From: Hymenopellis radicata
Taxonomy: Eukaryota > Basidiomycota > Agaricomycetes > Agaricales > Physalacriaceae
Length of the DNA stretch: 64,000 nt
Assembly (NCBI GenBank): GCA_015501595.1
Contig: JADNRX010000193.1
Coordinates: 41,070-105,069 of the forward strand
Direction of reading: 5' to 3'
This document shows positions 1 through 13,655 of this stretch, in pieces; position 1 is the first letter of the stretch; each line of letters starts with the position of its first letter. The position numbers and the translations under genes were made by a program. Below the pieces are notes generated by a model. That model did no database searches. It was not told the DNA's origin and worked only from the letters and a program-made list of their open reading frames with translations.

Positions 1-3000
1 GAAATGCCAGCTTTCCTTGGTACCTGTGGGAGTAACGAGCAGACTCGCACGCCAGAAGCATTCGCATGCGATTACGCAGTGAAGTAGAGTGGGCGGAGAA
101 AAGAAGCCTCGTCAGAAACGTACGCCTGACCCTAACGAGCGACTCCGGGCTGCCTTCAGAAGGTAGTGGTGGCGACGGGTTCTCGTCGAGTCATTGCCTC
201 CAGTGGTGGTCCGTGGATGTACGGACAATTATACGGCAAACCTAGAACGTTGATCTGATATCGTACCTTTTCCCGCGCACGAAGGAGGTGTAGAACAGTT
301 AGTTCATACAGAAACGCACAAGCGCGCCGAAACCTGCTCCGAAAGGAGGTTCATCACGTCACGGTCCCACGTATTGTCGAGGCATCTGGACGAACGCCAG
401 TGATATAACACACATCTAGGTGGTCGAACGCTTTAACTCGACGTTGGCAAAGTTCGCCATTCGCGTCCTGAATTCGTAATGGAAGGCACACTCAGGTCCC
501 CCGTGAAAGACCTGCATTCTTCGCCAAAAAAAAAAAGAACAATCGAACTCAGAATTGTCATTGCAAGACCACCTGAAATATCGGTGCGAGGATAGCAGGT
601 GATGACGAGTCATGATCAAGAAAGAGGACACGTTGATCGATCCTTTTTGGGCGTGATCGTCGATCAATAATCTGATTTCTTCTTTGGCTCCGCTCAACAT
701 CCACCTCGATTGTCTTCGACAGATTGCCCGCTGAGTCTCATGTCTTATTCATCATCTCCCATTTTTCTCCGGTGAGGCTACGGTCGACGTACTCGCGCTT
801 ACTGCGGCAAGCCGGCGGCTCAGCCAGGCAGGAAAGCTGTCAAGTACACTCATTACTTACAAGACGTTTTCCGACGCTCTCGAGGACATGATTTACGATG
901 AACGAGCACGCGCCATCTGAAGAACCTTGAAGTCGTGGACAGCTGGAGTGATGGGCCGTTTTCCGACACGCTAACGGTGATTCACGGTGGCCTTTTATGA
1001 CAGGCGGAGTTCTAACCAGCGTTGCGCGATACACGGTGTCGACGGAAGTCCAGTGTATGCCGCCAGGACATTAACGCTGGTTGGTCTTCGGATCATCACG
1101 GACTAGCCTCGCGTAATTGGGAAACATGACATGTTTCAATTCAACTGGCTGATATTAGCTGGAACTCGCTGTGGCATAACCGCGGCGGTTTACGAGTTCA
1201 AACTTCACGCACTATAGTTCTGGTCAGTGTTGTTCGACGTTCTGGGGAGAAACACCTACCTTCGATTTCGTCAGCTCATTGTTCCCCAAGGAAGGCGTAT
1301 TTTCAGTACTTCGGTATTGAAGTGGGTCAGCATGCGAACATCGCGATGCTTCCAGGTCTCGCGACATCCGAAAGGCTCCTCTGTCCGATACTTACCTCCT
1401 ATCCACAAGATTAGTTGGTGTTTCCTCGCATTTCCGACTGAACGTGCGACATGGTATGAATTTATATGGAGTCTTCTCCCTTCCCGACAATAGCTCTGTA
1501 AGTGGCGATCCGCGTTCTGCTGGGTCGTTGCGATATCTTGAAACCCACCATAATGGCAAACATGCTCTCTGGGTCGCGATATCGACGTTATGAGCGGCTC
1601 GCTTACTTCGTATCTCCGACAGCGATCAAGGTCGTGATACCGTTTTTCCAATCTGCGTCTTCTCTACTCAGTTGGTCGCTCATAGAGTGTATATTTTTTG
1701 CCTGCCTGTTCAAACTACGAACTCGGGCGTTCCAAGGACCGAACCAATAACCCCTTTTAGTGCACTTGTCGGCGCTTTCTTTCACGTCGTCTTTGAAACG
1801 CACAGGCGGCTTCTAATCTAAATCTTGCTCGGGTCTCGTATCAAGCTATGGATCTTTCCAGCGGGATTTTCCGAGGCTCCCGATGTGCATTGTCTTGTCC
1901 GACTGTAATGGACATTTGATGACTACCCGCACTCTCTTCGGCTTTTGCCCTAGTGGCAGACGAATGCACCTACGGAGGTGCGCGCAGATGTCGACGCCGC
2001 CTTACCGTTCTCGTCGAGTACTGTTCCAATGAACTTCTCCCGCACAACCATACCCGGTACGCACGATACTCGGATGCCTCTCTAAGGCTTCAGTCCTAAC
2101 TCTATCTTAAGCATAGACTGAAATATTATTTTATATCCGTCAAGAGCGTCGAACAGACATTTGTATCTGCCGTTCGGCAATTTGTGCCGCTTGTCCATCA
2201 CTGATTTCAGCTCTAGCATTGTAGCAACCATCAGCAACAAACAAAAGGTTTTGTTGTAGGTTGTCTCTCCACGCGTCAGTCATAGTCTCACGTTTGATTA
2301 GTATTTCTCGAGGCGCAGAATTCGGCGGGGCTGCGCAGCGGATTGTCGTCGTCATCGTCTATGTAGTGGCTGCTTTTTATAGGTGGAAAGTATCAAAAGC
2401 GATGCAATGCAGACGCGGAGTGCCGGGCTTCTCGTACCGCATGTGGAAACATGTGTCGATGGTGGAGCGATTGAGTTCCGTCTTTTGGCGGTCTTGCCAC
2501 CGACAATAGTAGCTATTGCTTTCTCTAGATTACCTCAAGGCCTCGCTACGCAAGAAAACCTTGCCCAGTATTGAGGCATTTCGCGGTTGTCCATATTGTT
2601 CTAGGGTACCCAACCGCGGGGTATTCGCTCATACTCTCAGCGCGTATCAAAGGGGTGAATGCATGCTTCGACTAGAATGTATTCATCACGAGCCGCCCAA
2701 GCTTCTACGTACAAAGCCTTTCAATTCGCACTCCACGCCCAGAGGGACTACTTACCGAGGTCGCGGACGAAGGCATGCAACAATGTCGAAGTGTCTTCGG
2801 TTGTCACCCGCAATGTGCCAGGAGTCCACCAAAGGGATCAGCAGACGGTACAGAACGGTGAAATAGCTTTCTCCATTTTTTCATTTAGGATGACGAGTCT
2901 GTCAACCCCTTCTAACCCACTATCCATTCGCGCCTGGCGGTTTTAGGAAGTAAGACTTCATCAAACGGTGGCGTCGTTTAAATTCCATGTGGTCTGATGA

Positions 3001-4669
3001 CTGATCGGTAATACGCCGCCGACATGCAAGAATAAGTAATTGGAACCGTTCTTGCAGTGCCTCACCTCTCGAACATGAATGCGACGGGATTCCACTTCCA
3101 GATGGACTTTGTCTAGAGCCTTGGGAGTCTGGACTCGCTTTGTCCTGTAGAACCTCTGACACGGCGAACCGAACAAGTCGCTTCCTTTTCTTGTCGTATC
3201 CGGCTTCCAGTCGAAGGTCTGTCCACCATCGAACACGTCTTTCCTTAAACAACATATCCGATCACCCTCGCGGCGTTCCCGCGGCAATCACATTTGGTCT
3301 TGCTTTCAGTCTGGCTCTACGTATACCTTTCTCGGCCGCTGTACTATTCAATAGGCTGTCCACACATGGACGACGTTGACTCCTGGCCTGTGAATGACGG
3401 CGAGCTAACTAGAGTCACGCGAACGTCTACATACTTTACCCAGCTTCTCTTTTGTCCATCCCGTGAGGAGATTTTCCAACGTGACACGATTTCCACGACG
3501 GCGTGAAATACAACTTGTTGAGCCATCGAAATACTTTCCTAGTCGATGTCATGATGTCTCTTTGAAGTCACTTGGAGAGGGTCTGTTCATCAGACCCTGC
3601 GATAAGTCTAGCTGGCAAGAACGTCTCTTGAGCTTCTCCAGCTGTCGTATGAGATGGATATACTCTCCTATCGCCATACCTACTCTGGCGGGTTCTTGCT
3701 TTAGCACGCTGTACAGGAAGTCGCTCGTCACTGACCTCATGAAAGTTTATCCTTAGAGCCGTGTTCGGGAGGAAGCCATTGAGATTGTTCCTGAACACTT
3801 TTTGTAATCTGCGGGAATTGTACTTATAGTCAACACGAACGACTTTCTGTGCTTGCCCTTCGCTAATTCAGCTTCTTCCTCAATTAGTGATGTGTCCGAA
3901 TCGAAAACGGTGCCCCCGGTATAGTACGGCGCTCTTTGGATGATTGTCACGAGAAATTAAGAACGTTAAGGCACAGTCAGTCTGAAGAACGCGCTGGCAT
4001 GACTTCTGGAACCCGGCGGTGCCATCCATGATGTCAGCGTGTCCTTTCACACGCATGATACCAGATTATGCTTCTTCGCAACCATGCAAACAGAACGCCA
4101 GAACAAGGGAAGAAGCCCACAATGATATAGTGTTGGCGCCACCAAGATATCCTCAAGTACAATCACTGTCGGCTCAACGTAAATGCTCCTTTGTCGGTTT
4201 TGACGTTGCTTGAACTGCTCGTTAACGACTATGCGAGAGTGTTTGTGATCAATACCTACTATAGCGTCCGAAAAGCTTGGACCTTCCCTTCGTTCCGTAA
4301 GTAATTGACATCGAACCCTATCTCAAGAAGATCTAGCTCTTACGAAACCGTTGGAATTTCTAACGTCTTCGAGTGCGTCACACGATCTCGAGATCGGAAT
4401 GAGCGCGAATTCCAACATGGGAGACAAACTTTCTGGTAGCCAAGATAACAGGATACAATTCATAGCAGATATCAAAACACGATAGCGCGACAACCAAATA
4501 TAAAAAATAGTGCCCGAGGAAAGTGTAGCGTAGTGTCTAAATAGCCTCTCCAACGACCCTCCCTCAACAGGGCGATACAATAGTACAGGCCGGGTATGAT
4601 CTACACTTGGAATAATGTACAACTTGATGGATTTTAGGGTATCGAAACGTCCGGCAGGCGGAAACACGT
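1..4669. other. gene-poor intergenic region
   Basis: I see no supportable gene here. Open frames are short (at most about 126 codons), occur on all strands alike, contain no recognisable motif, and do not join into exons through GT..AG introns. Base composition is close to balanced and no strong tandem repeat is visible. It could be old degraded transposon sequence or long intergenic DNA. Confidence 0.6.
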
Positions 4670-5752
4670 TTAACGATGAAGAGGAGCGCGTTCTGAGGAG
4701 TATGCGTGCCAGTTCTCGAGTCCATGCTCAGATTGGCTAGGATATGTAAAGGGTGGGAGCGAGTTTCCGGGCATTGAGTTCGAGTAGTGGCCATTGGAGT
4801 GCTGTTGATGCATGAGACAGACAAGGAGTAACAACGCCAGGCGAACTCACAGGGTATGAGTCGTCCTCCACCTTCACCGAGCCGTAATGAGAACTGTTTC
4901 CATTGTGAGACGTAGGAAGAGAGGCACGTCCGTTAGAAGGTGAATGCGCGTGCGGGTGCATTTGGGCTGGCTACACGGGGGAGAAACAAAAGAACGTTAC
5001 TAGGATCGGGAATTCACCTCGCATCGCGGGCTAGGCCGCGTGCGGAGAGTGGATGAAGGGAATAACACTCGCCGAAAAGGGGGGACTCGACGTGGAGCTC
5101 GAGCCGGAGGGCGTGTTCGGCAACTGGAAAGGCGTTCCATTCATGCTATATATCGCGGAGCCAGGGCCTGAGTGGCTGCTATGAGATACTTGGCCGTACT
5201 GCGAGGGATGGGGAATAGTTAATGGTGGCGGGGGTCGAAGATCGGGGAGTGAGGCATTGTCCTATTGTTGAGACTATCAGTGACCGGGAGGCGTGAAATA
5301 CGGGTCTGAGCAGCGCGCACCATGTAGAGATCATCGCCGTCTGGTCGTCGCCGCTTGATGTCGCGTTCACCGTTGCGGGAATCGTGTGAGATGGTCCGTC
5401 GCGACAGATCCAACGCCAGAGGCCGACCACCGTTCGTTTCCTGGAGCATGCGTCGGAGCTCCTCGTTTTCTTTGAGAAGCCGCCCGTTTTCTTGCTCCAG
5501 CTCGCGAATTTTGAGAAGCGGTGGCGGCAGTACCGCGATCTGGTCAGGAGTAATGTTGAGCTGTGTTTGCAGCTTGGTTACGGTCTGCTCGAGCTGTAAA
5601 AGACATTGGGGTGGGGAGTGGTGACGACAGAGGCGCGGACATACCTGCTCAATATAAGCCTTCCGTTTGGCACGATGTCGCGCTTGGGCCTTCGCATTAC
5701 GGCTGCGCTCAGGGCGTTCAGAGTGTGCCGTATGACCGGAAAGTGAGGACAT
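4670..5752 (-). CDS. bZIP transcription factor (five exons)
   Basis: Likely a nuclear DNA-binding regulator. I read five exons: 5752-5645, 5593-5321, 5261-5069, 4966-4851 and 4801-4670. They total 822 nt (273 residues) and end in TAA. Introns are 5644-5594, 5320-5262, 5068-4967 and 4850-4802. The basic region near residues 14-35 contains NAKAQARHR, matching the N-x7-R signature of bZIP proteins. It is followed by a leucine-zipper coiled coil split by the first intron, with heptad leucines in the LEQ, LKIRELEQENGRLLKE and ELRRML stretches. The remainder is low complexity, rich in Ser, Pro, His and Tyr, as expected of an activation region. Exon 3 is open only if the second intron is removed (the unspliced frame stops at 5219), which supports the model. 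The third intron's exact sites are the least certain. The target promoters cannot be inferred; a fungal MBZ1/GCN4-like role is only a guess. Confidence 0.8.
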
Positions 5753-5913
5753 CAGAGGTGATTAACGTAAAGTGGGGGAGAGTGAGGGATCGAGAGCTGT
5801 AGATGGGACACAGACAATCTTATATGGTTCGAACGCTCGGAAGGGCAACCACCGTCGAGCCTGCTTTAGTGCGTGCCATTTTGGATTGATTTGTACTTTT
5901 GTATGTCGAATTT

Positions 5914-6195
5914 TCACGGCCTATTCGCTTTCTTCGATCTGCCGAGCGAGCCCAATCGGGAAGGACCCTGTCCACTGCCCTGGGTATCCAAGAACGCAGT
6001 CAGATCTTCTTCCACTTCCCAATCTGGGTCGGTTTCATGCCTCCAGAGCGATTCTCTTGTCCACAATATGTGCGCAATTATACGCCCGATTTCATCTAGG
6101 CCAAAACGGCATAGGTCCAGCTCAGCCTCAATCAATTTTGCCTTGGCCTGCTGGCGCTCGGCAGGACGGCAGTTGCTCCTTCTCCCTGAACGGTG
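5914..6195 (-). CDS. possible coding fragment, unknown
   Basis: An open minus-strand frame of about 94 codons encodes a hydrophilic, helix-prone segment: AERQQAKAKLIEAELDL, then DEIGRIIAHILWTRESLW, then an acidic stretch. It reads more like protein than its neighbours, but no start, partner exon or domain is clear. A 28-nt GT..AG stretch upstream is too short to be a normal intron. It may be a gene relic or chance. Confidence 0.25.
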   Translation of the reverse strand, partial: HRSGRRSNCRPAERQQAKAKLIEAELDLCRFGLDEIGRIIAHILWTRESLWRHETDPDWEVEEDLTAFLDTQGSGQGPSRLGSLGRSKKANRP

Positions 6196-6199
6196 TCGG

Positions 6200-9100
6200 A
6201 CACGCGCGCGTACCTGGAAGGGTGCTCCAGTGATCGGTGACCTGACAATACTTCCGTCCGTTGCCCATTTTAGGCCGATACACCCTCGCCTATTGCCGAG
6301 AATTTACTTCCGCTCGAACTCCGCGATATTGGATCTTGATCTTGTCTGATCACCGTCTCTTCTGCAGGACTTGGTTTCCTCGATGCGTCATCGACACCAA
6401 GTGCTGTGTGGCGTGAATTCGCGCACACACTTCCCGCTCTCCAGAAGGCCTGAATTTTTCTCTTCAGTTCTTAACCGCCAAACAGACTCCCTCGGATACC
6501 ATGGCATCTTCGATTGCAAGACTAGCACAGCACATACTACAGCTTAGAACCGAGTGCTCGGCATAACCCGGGCAATTCAAGTATAAATGGCGGCTCGGCG
6601 TGTACAGATTAAGTGATGTCGCAGAGAATTACATCTTGAATTTCGTACGGACGGGATCTCCTCGTAGAGTGATGAATATTCAAGTGGAGTGAACCTGTCA
6701 AGCCTTGCGTTCCATAGGAAAGTGTTGATGGGGGGTTGTGTGGCGCAAAATGTCAGTGTTCCCAAGAAGTTCTCCTTTCTCGGCATTCAGCGTTGAGGCA
6801 TCAATGACAGGCCGAGATAGACAATCCCAGCTCTCAACGCGTCTTGCACCGGCTGACAAATGCCCGAATCACGCGGTTTTCAGTGAGAAGAAGACAGAAA
6901 GAAACATGAAATGCCTCACTGTACACAGGAATGCCGTCGGGTCTTCTCCGACACCGCTGGAGACTGGCTGGAGAATGCAATGTCGGTTAGATTGTCATCA
7001 CGCTTATTCTCCGCGCCATCAGCAGCCACACATGATAGAACAAGGCCGCACTGCCCGTCGGCTGTGCTTGTTTCCCTCGAAGATAGACAATAAGCCCTGC
7101 CGATTGTCAAACACCTGAGACCGATACTAGGTATGGAATGTTCACCATGAAAGAATTCTTTGCTTTGTTGTCCAGCGATACCCAAGATCCCTTCTTGTGA
7201 AACGCGCCCCCGATTTCTTTCTCCAATAGGAATATCGGCCCACGAAGTTAGTTCCATATGATAGCCACAACTCACTTTCAAAGGATCATTCTGTCATCAG
7301 AAAGTCTTGCCTGGAAGCCTAAAGGCCTCCTCTCCTGGCGGCCCTGCCCTGTGCGCCACAAATTCGTAATTTGAATTGAAGGTATCACCCATCAACACTC
7401 GAGGGAGGGAGAATGGCCAACGCAAACTGCTCGGGGACGTTCGCGCTCCCGGCGGCAGGCTAAAGTGTCAGGGTAATACTACCGTAGCGGGAACATTCCC
7501 CTTACACCGTGCGACTGGAGACAAACGGCTCGCAGCTATTCCTGGACTCACCTACATTGAAGTCGGCGCCAAAGGACGGGGCTGCATATGCCAAGACTAA
7601 GGTCCTATTAATGATTTCGGCAATCGCCGCGAAAGCAGATCTTCTTCGCCTTCCCACCACTAACGCGCTAAAATCATGGATGGCCCAGAGTGACGACGAC
7701 GTGTGCTAGACGGCGTTTGTCGTCGGCCAATAATCAGCCTGTAGAATGGTGGGTGGTCAGCATCGAACAACGCTGCGCCTGGGCCTCTGGGATACGACGC
7801 ATGACAGAGATTCGTACGATTAATTTATCTCCACGAGTCGAAGTGCTGCTCGATATCAATCTTCCTACGTTTGGGACGCGAATAAGAGTGTTAATTTACG
7901 CTGGAAACGGGGGAAACGCCATGATGCTCACGATCTGTCTGCTACATTTCGCTCAGGTTTCGCCCAAGCCGCATTTTCATCGTCAAACTCCCTTGACCAT
8001 CAAGCGCATGCGGAGACATCGACATGTTAAATTATACTGATGCTTGACATGAGGCAGACTAAGCACTTGCCTCGATTGGAATAAGGTAATCCGATTCCCC
8101 AGAGGGATGCGCCATTGTACCCCCGAGAGCAGAGGAGCGGAGACCAGATGATATCCCGCTCCGGCGCAATACTGCCGCGCGACCTAGGTGATGATTACCA
8201 GCTCATGTCCAGATAATCGCTGACGTCGATAGCAGGAACCACCAGACGTCCTTAAGGTCAATAGAATCGCCTGAACACGAACCACACTCAAGATGGAAAA
8301 AACGTGTGAGCGCGGTGAAGGTCGCCGTTGGCCGAATTCAGGAAAGTGGGACCAGACGACGAGGTGGAAGCCTGATGGGGGCGAGTCTCCGGCCACAACA
8401 GTGTCTATTTGCGCTTCTGGGGACAGTTAGTTTCGGCGCAACCCCGCAAGGTAGAAAGCGGCCTATTTCTCGTGCTGCGGGGAGGAGTGGAGAAATAGAA
8501 GGACACATTGGTTGATTTACAATGCTCGACTCTGGACTGAGATATTTACAGACTGAAAGACTCGTGGGAGGTGGAAATTGCAAAAGGCAGACGAGTTGCT
8601 GAGAAGGTTTGCTACTGGACCCAAGGTATACGACCATGCTGGACGGAGATCGGTGGTGTGGCGATGACCTGAGAGGATTGTCGGTCAGGGTGGAAAGATT
8701 TCCAGACGGAGAAAGACGTTACCCACCGAGACGACAGGTATCCGCCGCATTATAGATCACGGTTTGTACGCCGCCGCGGGCGCACCGAACGCCAAACTCA
8801 ATGAGGATGACAGTGAAACGCGCCTCATATCGAGCCCGAGGGTACAGATAATAACCACGAACATTCACCAGTCGGTATAAATGGAGGAGCGGCAAATACA
8901 AAGGTATGAAATCAGCAGCTGAATAAAGGAGCGCGCACCTATCGAATCGGCGCACACATCGACGCGTTTCATATCTGACGGCCACATCAATGTAGGCATC
9001 AGAGGGTGGTTAAAATACCCGAAGCATGTCCAGCTCACCGGTAAAATGGACGCACGATATATCCACATCCCACTCCGGTTCGCAAGCAGAGTAGCTTCGT

Positions 9101-9519
9101 CAGGGTATCGGCCAGAGCATCTGGATAGTGCCGTTTTGCGGTGAGGTGGGATCACGACAAGACAGCGACAAGTTCATGGAAACAGACACAGAGTACGTAG
9201 AGAGCAGATGGCCAGGGTTGTTCTCAGAGGCACCTTGTACAATTCCAGATGTTACTAGGTGGAGGAAGTATCGTCAGGTCGTTTGCTGCGCATGTTCCAG
9301 GACAGTGACTGTAGAAGATGGAAACACGCAGGCGTGGGAATGTCGCTGCCGCTGGGCCGAGAACGTGATCGAGACGTGATTTTTTTTCCAGACTGACACT
9401 CATGCTTCCTTGTGCTATTCGGTGCTCCCCTCGCTCATCCTCCAGGCCCTTCACGCGAAAAAATGCAGTACCTGTTATAATGCCATATTTTCCGCCGCCG
9501 TCCCCCATTCCCTGGCAGT
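6200..9519. other. intergenic region without supported genes
   Basis: Open frames of up to 126 codons occur on both strands, but none shows a domain, plausible splice joins or compositional bias. The 121-codon frame at 6916-7281 (-) and the 116-codon frame at 7690-8040 (+) were read and not recognised. No tandem repeat, tRNA-like box or long inverted repeat stands out. Confidence 0.5.
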
Positions 9520-10289
9520 ATGTATGATATCCACCTCAAACCACGTAAAAGGAGACTAACGAAGCAGCCTAGTCAACTAACCGCCTTGGACTACCTTATG
9601 GGCAGACAGCCTCCGTCGCCGCACATTCCGCCACCTATGTACCACATCATATCCTCAAAAACGAACTCGAAGCCAAGTTCGGCAAAGTCAAACGCCTGTG
9701 GCAGAATATCCCGAATCGCCCAGAAGACTTCATCGTTACCTTCGAAGAGCGACTGTCCGCCGACGCTATGTATGATGTGAATATTGCGGGGGTGCGCGTC
9801 AGACCAATGCATTATGTCTCCGACGAGGGTGGGTCAAACACCAGAAAATATCGGCGGGAGCAAATGCAGTTGCGCCCTCATAGTCGACACCTAGTAATCT
9901 TGAATGTACCTGTGCGGTACGGCGCGACTGTAGAAATGCTGTTCAGTATCTTCAGCAATTTAAACCATCAGGCTCTTGAGGTTGCGGCTCGTACGTCGGT
10001 TCAGTTATCTAAACATCAATCTGAGTCTGGCTTACGCCCTCCAGCTATACCGCGCGGGTTTCCCTATCGCTATGCAATTGCGACTTTTGAAACGGAAGAG
10101 GCGGCAACCGAGGCTATCGAATGGAGCTGGATGGGGGATGGACCGAGGCTGTTTGGCTTCAGACTGTACCTCAACTACGCGAACGATACGGAACTGGACG
10201 TTGATGCACCTTGTACGTCCCTTATATACGACTGCTATACGTCTTTTCATATGATACCAGGGATACATGCACTGGCGTCTACTCAATAG
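9520..10289 (+). CDS. RRM-like RNA-binding protein, one frame break
   Basis: The second half (from about 9630) encodes two RRM-like blocks. The first includes YVPHHILKNELEAKFGKV followed by EDFIVTFEERLSADAMYDV. The second includes HLVILNVPVRYGATVEMLF and, about 50 residues on, RYAIATFETEEAATEAI. These have the beta1 (LVILNVP) and beta3 (YAIATFET) pattern of RNA-recognition motifs, though RNP1 aromatics are weak. The likely start at 9520 (Met-Tyr-Asp-Ile) lies in a different frame. The two frames join by adding one G to the GGG run near 9599-9602, so this is either an assembly indel or a broken gene. The protein would have about 255 residues. It probably binds RNA; no specific function can be named. 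Confidence 0.5.
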
Positions 10290-10503
10290 TCAAGTCGCAT
10301 AGCGTGCTCGCATTCTCAGTAGATAGAGCACTTCTCCCGTTGTACAAGACCGACCACCTGTGATTTCCATCACTACTATGAGACTAATTGGATATTGCCT
10401 CATTAGGGTTGATTTTTACCGCTCATCTTTCCACGGTTCGGGAGACGGCACGGTGAAACAGCGATGACAACAGCATCCCATTCCTCGTCTCAGCCAACTT
10501 CCC

Positions 10504-11779
10504 ATGACGAAAAGAACCCTCCTCGAGCATATCCGCGACCAATGGACAGCCGTACCGCCTGTGGCCAAGGTAGACCTGAGCGGCAAGATAGTTGTCGTGG
10601 TAGGCGCCAATACAGGCATCGGCTTCGAGACTTGCAAGCATTTTGCTTCAATGAATCCGACGAGAATCATCATGGTCTGCCGGAGCGAAGAGCGGGGCGC
10701 TGCTGCCATTAAAAGTACTTGCGCCCCTTTCATTCTGAACGGAACGCTGACGACGCTCGCATAAAGGATTGATCGCAGAAACGAAATACGAGCATGCAGA
10801 GCTCTGGATTGCGGACCTCGCCAAGTTTGCTTCTGTATCCGCATTTGCAGACAAGTTTGATAAGGAAGTTGGGAGACTCGACATTCTGATCCTCAATGCC
10901 GGCATCTTCGGTCTGAAATATTCGACAACGGAAGACGAGTGGGAAACTGCGTGTGTGCTTGGAAGCTTCTGCGTTTCTGGTAACTTACCAAAGTCTTAGC
11001 CTTCAGGTCAACTGCATGGCTTCCCCGCTCCTGGCATTACGACTGCTTCCGTGTATGAAGAGGACTGCCCAGGAACATGCTACCAATCCTCGCATCGTTG
11101 TCGTTTCCAGTGATATTCACCACCGCGCTCGGGTGTGTGAGGTCGAGATAAACAGCGAACACCTTTTGGAAATGTTGTCAAGCAAGGAGTACTGCTCAGA
11201 GTACGTACTGCATCATGATGTTTTTGCATACCGATATTAACCAGATAACAGCAAAATGGGCTTCACACGCTACGGTCTCACGAAAGGTATGCTCCTCCTG
11301 CCCATCGGTTGTCAGATTTTGAATCGTCCCCCAGCACTTAACGTTCTGTTCATGAAGGCGCTTCAGGAGCGTCTCTCTCCCGATTCCCCCACCGTAGCAG
11401 TCACCGCCGTAACCCCCGGACTGTGCTATTCCGACCTTGGTCGCGATGCGCCGAAGAGCATTGTCGGGCTCGTATCTGCTCTTTACTTCCGTCTGATGGC
11501 CTTCACCGCCGAGCAAGGCTCCCGGCAAGTGTTGTACGCGGCTTTGAGTGGCGATGAAGAGATGCGCGGCGCATATGTCGCATATCATCAAATCAGGGAG
11601 CCTAGTGATTTCGTCCTCAGTGAGGATGGTCAGCGGTTGAAGCAGGTATATTGGGTACGTGTCTTTCGACCCTTGGTACGAACGAGCTGATGTGAGTGTA
11701 GAGCGACCTTGTTCATGTTTTGTCGAAGGTGGATGCGAAGATTCCGAAGATAACCAGGGACTTGCATCCGTTTGACTGA
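10504..11779 (+). CDS. short-chain dehydrogenase/reductase (six exons)
   Basis: An NAD(P)-dependent oxidoreductase of the classical SDR superfamily; the substrate is unknown. Exons are 10504-10714, 10767-10950, 11000-11200, 11252-11286, 11335-11654 and 11702-11779, giving 342 residues ending in TGA. Five introns of 47-52 nt all have GT..AG ends, and the total is a multiple of three. The Rossmann cofactor motif is near residue 30 (VVVVGANTGIGFETC, the G-x3-G-x-G pattern). The structural NAG motif appears as DILILNAGIF, then the strand ending in the catalytic Ser region (IVVVSSDIHH). The catalytic YxxxK reads YGLTK, with the Lys codon next to the fourth intron. After the active site, TPGLCYSDLGRD is the usual PG motif. 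The fungal relatives with this layout resemble retinol dehydrogenase/WW-domain oxidoreductase-like proteins. All catalytic residues are present, so it is probably functional. Confidence 0.9.
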
Positions 11780-13516
11780 CTGTATCAACAGAATGTACAT
11801 TGAGTATTCGACTGGCGTTACCGATAAGCAATTGAATATTGAAAGACTGTTTCCGGAACTGCACCAACATAAACGTGGACTTCTTTTGACGCCCTCGCGC
11901 TTTCCATCAAAATCGAGGGCGATTGAGAGTTGTCCTTCTACGCATTGAGGCTCTCGAAATACTCGCACGCGATCTGCATATTAAATGGTAAATGTACTCC
12001 TGTCAGCGCCGATGAGCAGACGCGGGCATTAGGCGACACCACGTCTTGTTTGATGCGAATTGCTCGAAGTTCGTCCTGTTCTTCCAAGTGTACCCGTCAT
12101 TGAAAAGCGTAAAGGCCACCTGGGCAAGTCGGACGCTGGGGACAGATGGCCGATTAAGCTGATGATGGTCATCAATGATCAGTACCTATGGTGTAGGATG
12201 CGTGGCACAGCGGGTGCCCAAGCCCTGCGTACTAGCGCTATTCGGAGCGCATGGACCAGCTTGACGTTCGTCGTGACTCGTGCTCCTGGGGAAATATGAG
12301 GTAATGTCAATCGTGGTGGACATCAGCCAGGCGGATGAGATGAGACGAAATCTTATAACTTCGAGGAGCGTGCGCCTTAAGGCGACACCGAGCAGCTCAA
12401 CCACCACCTCAGTCACCCGTTCGAACTGAATAGGCACGGGCTGAATTAACTGAACGCTGCGACAAGGTCAGATGAATTTAACTATAGGAACGAGGGGAAC
12501 ATACATCAAGACGTATTGGATGCCACATCTGCTCATCAGCGGGATTGCAAGCGTTTGCATTTTTCCAATTCCTGTGCTCTTACTGCACTTCTTCTGCCCC
12601 ACTGCGTTTCCCAAAAGTTCAAACTACTGTAGGCCACGGTGGATACGGAGTACTAGTTCGGCCTCCTCTCTGTCCGGGTAGTCTTCAGTCCGACGCCAAG
12701 CTTTTCTCACACCGGAGCCTCAGAATAGTTGAATAGTCTTTGTGTCGTGTGGCGTGGTTAGCCCTCGTCTTGCGGATAGGGTCATGGTCAAGAGCAAAAG
12801 AGTACGATCTGACTAAGCATGTCTAATTCCGTCCGATTTTCTCCATTTGAAAGTCAACGTTCAACGTTCAACGGTCAACTTGGCATCCTGTGACTGTGTG
12901 CGGCCTACAAGGACAATCAGTGTTCATTTTGGCGAATCTGCGTCTGAAATCCAGGCTAATCCAGGGCAAAATGGTGCGAAGTCTTCGCGCGCTCGTCTCA
13001 GCTTCATCTGCAAAGGTTGCATGTTACATCCCATCTCAGTACTCTTGTGAAAGTGCATTGATACATTTCCTACACAGACACTACTTAGTCTGTGCGCGGG
13101 CGATTTCCGATAGGATTATACTTGCCATGATTGATCTGTGTCGTGACGAATTCAATTTTGAAAGTTTAACCCAAGGGCACAGGGGCAGAACTACCACAGT
13201 GCTGAGAATCAGGCAACAGATAGAGGACTAACTGACACGGGACTCAAAAGAGTCGCCTGGAATTCCAGGTCAAACGGTCGATTCATATGTAATCAACAAG
13301 CGGCCCGCCACACTGAAAGTAGGGCTTTCTATACCTTATACTTCCCACAATTTCTAACCATTCATCAGTCTATGTGTAGACTACTCTGAAGTTCGTCGTA
13401 CTATGACGTGGCCACCCGACGGTCCGTGCTATAACTGGTCCGCGTCCGTGTCCACAGCTCAAAACAGAACAATGGAGGGTCCCATTGTTTGTCGCGCTTT
13501 GTCGCTATGGCTGGCC
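11780..13516. other. intergenic region, SDR to F-box gene
   Basis: No gene is supported. The 113-codon plus-strand frame at 12890-13231 has no recognisable motif. Just downstream of the SDR stop the sequence is AT-richer. The last part leads into the F-box gene promoter. Confidence 0.5.
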
Positions 13517-13523
13517 TATAAAT
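13517..13523 (+). promoter_or_regulatory. TATA box of the F-box gene
   Basis: TATAAAT lies about 140 nt upstream of the proposed ATG at 13656. A pyrimidine-rich then CAATCAAC stretch follows about 30 nt downstream, a plausible transcription start. The gap to the ATG is explained by a 59-nt 5'UTR intron, GTACGT..ACAG, at 13586-13644. Confidence 0.5.
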
Positions 13524-13655
13524 GCTGCCCATCTCGTTATTGTGCTTTTCTTCAATCAACAACCATCATCCAACTATTGTCTGAGGTACGTCGGGTCTAT
13601 CTCTCTCGTGATGGTGTTCTCAATACCTTACCAGGTCTTCACAGCCATCATTATC

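Noticed and set aside
1271..1651. 126-codon minus-strand frame in the left gene-poor region
   Set aside because: Mirrored by a plus frame of similar length and without motif or splice partners.
11196..11870. 224-codon minus-strand open frame
   Set aside because: It is antisense to the SDR gene, whose six exons with intact catalytic motifs explain the sequence.
13485..13655. upstream in-frame Met for the F-box protein
   Set aside because: A TATA box and a 5'UTR intron lie downstream of it, so translation from 13656 is more likely.
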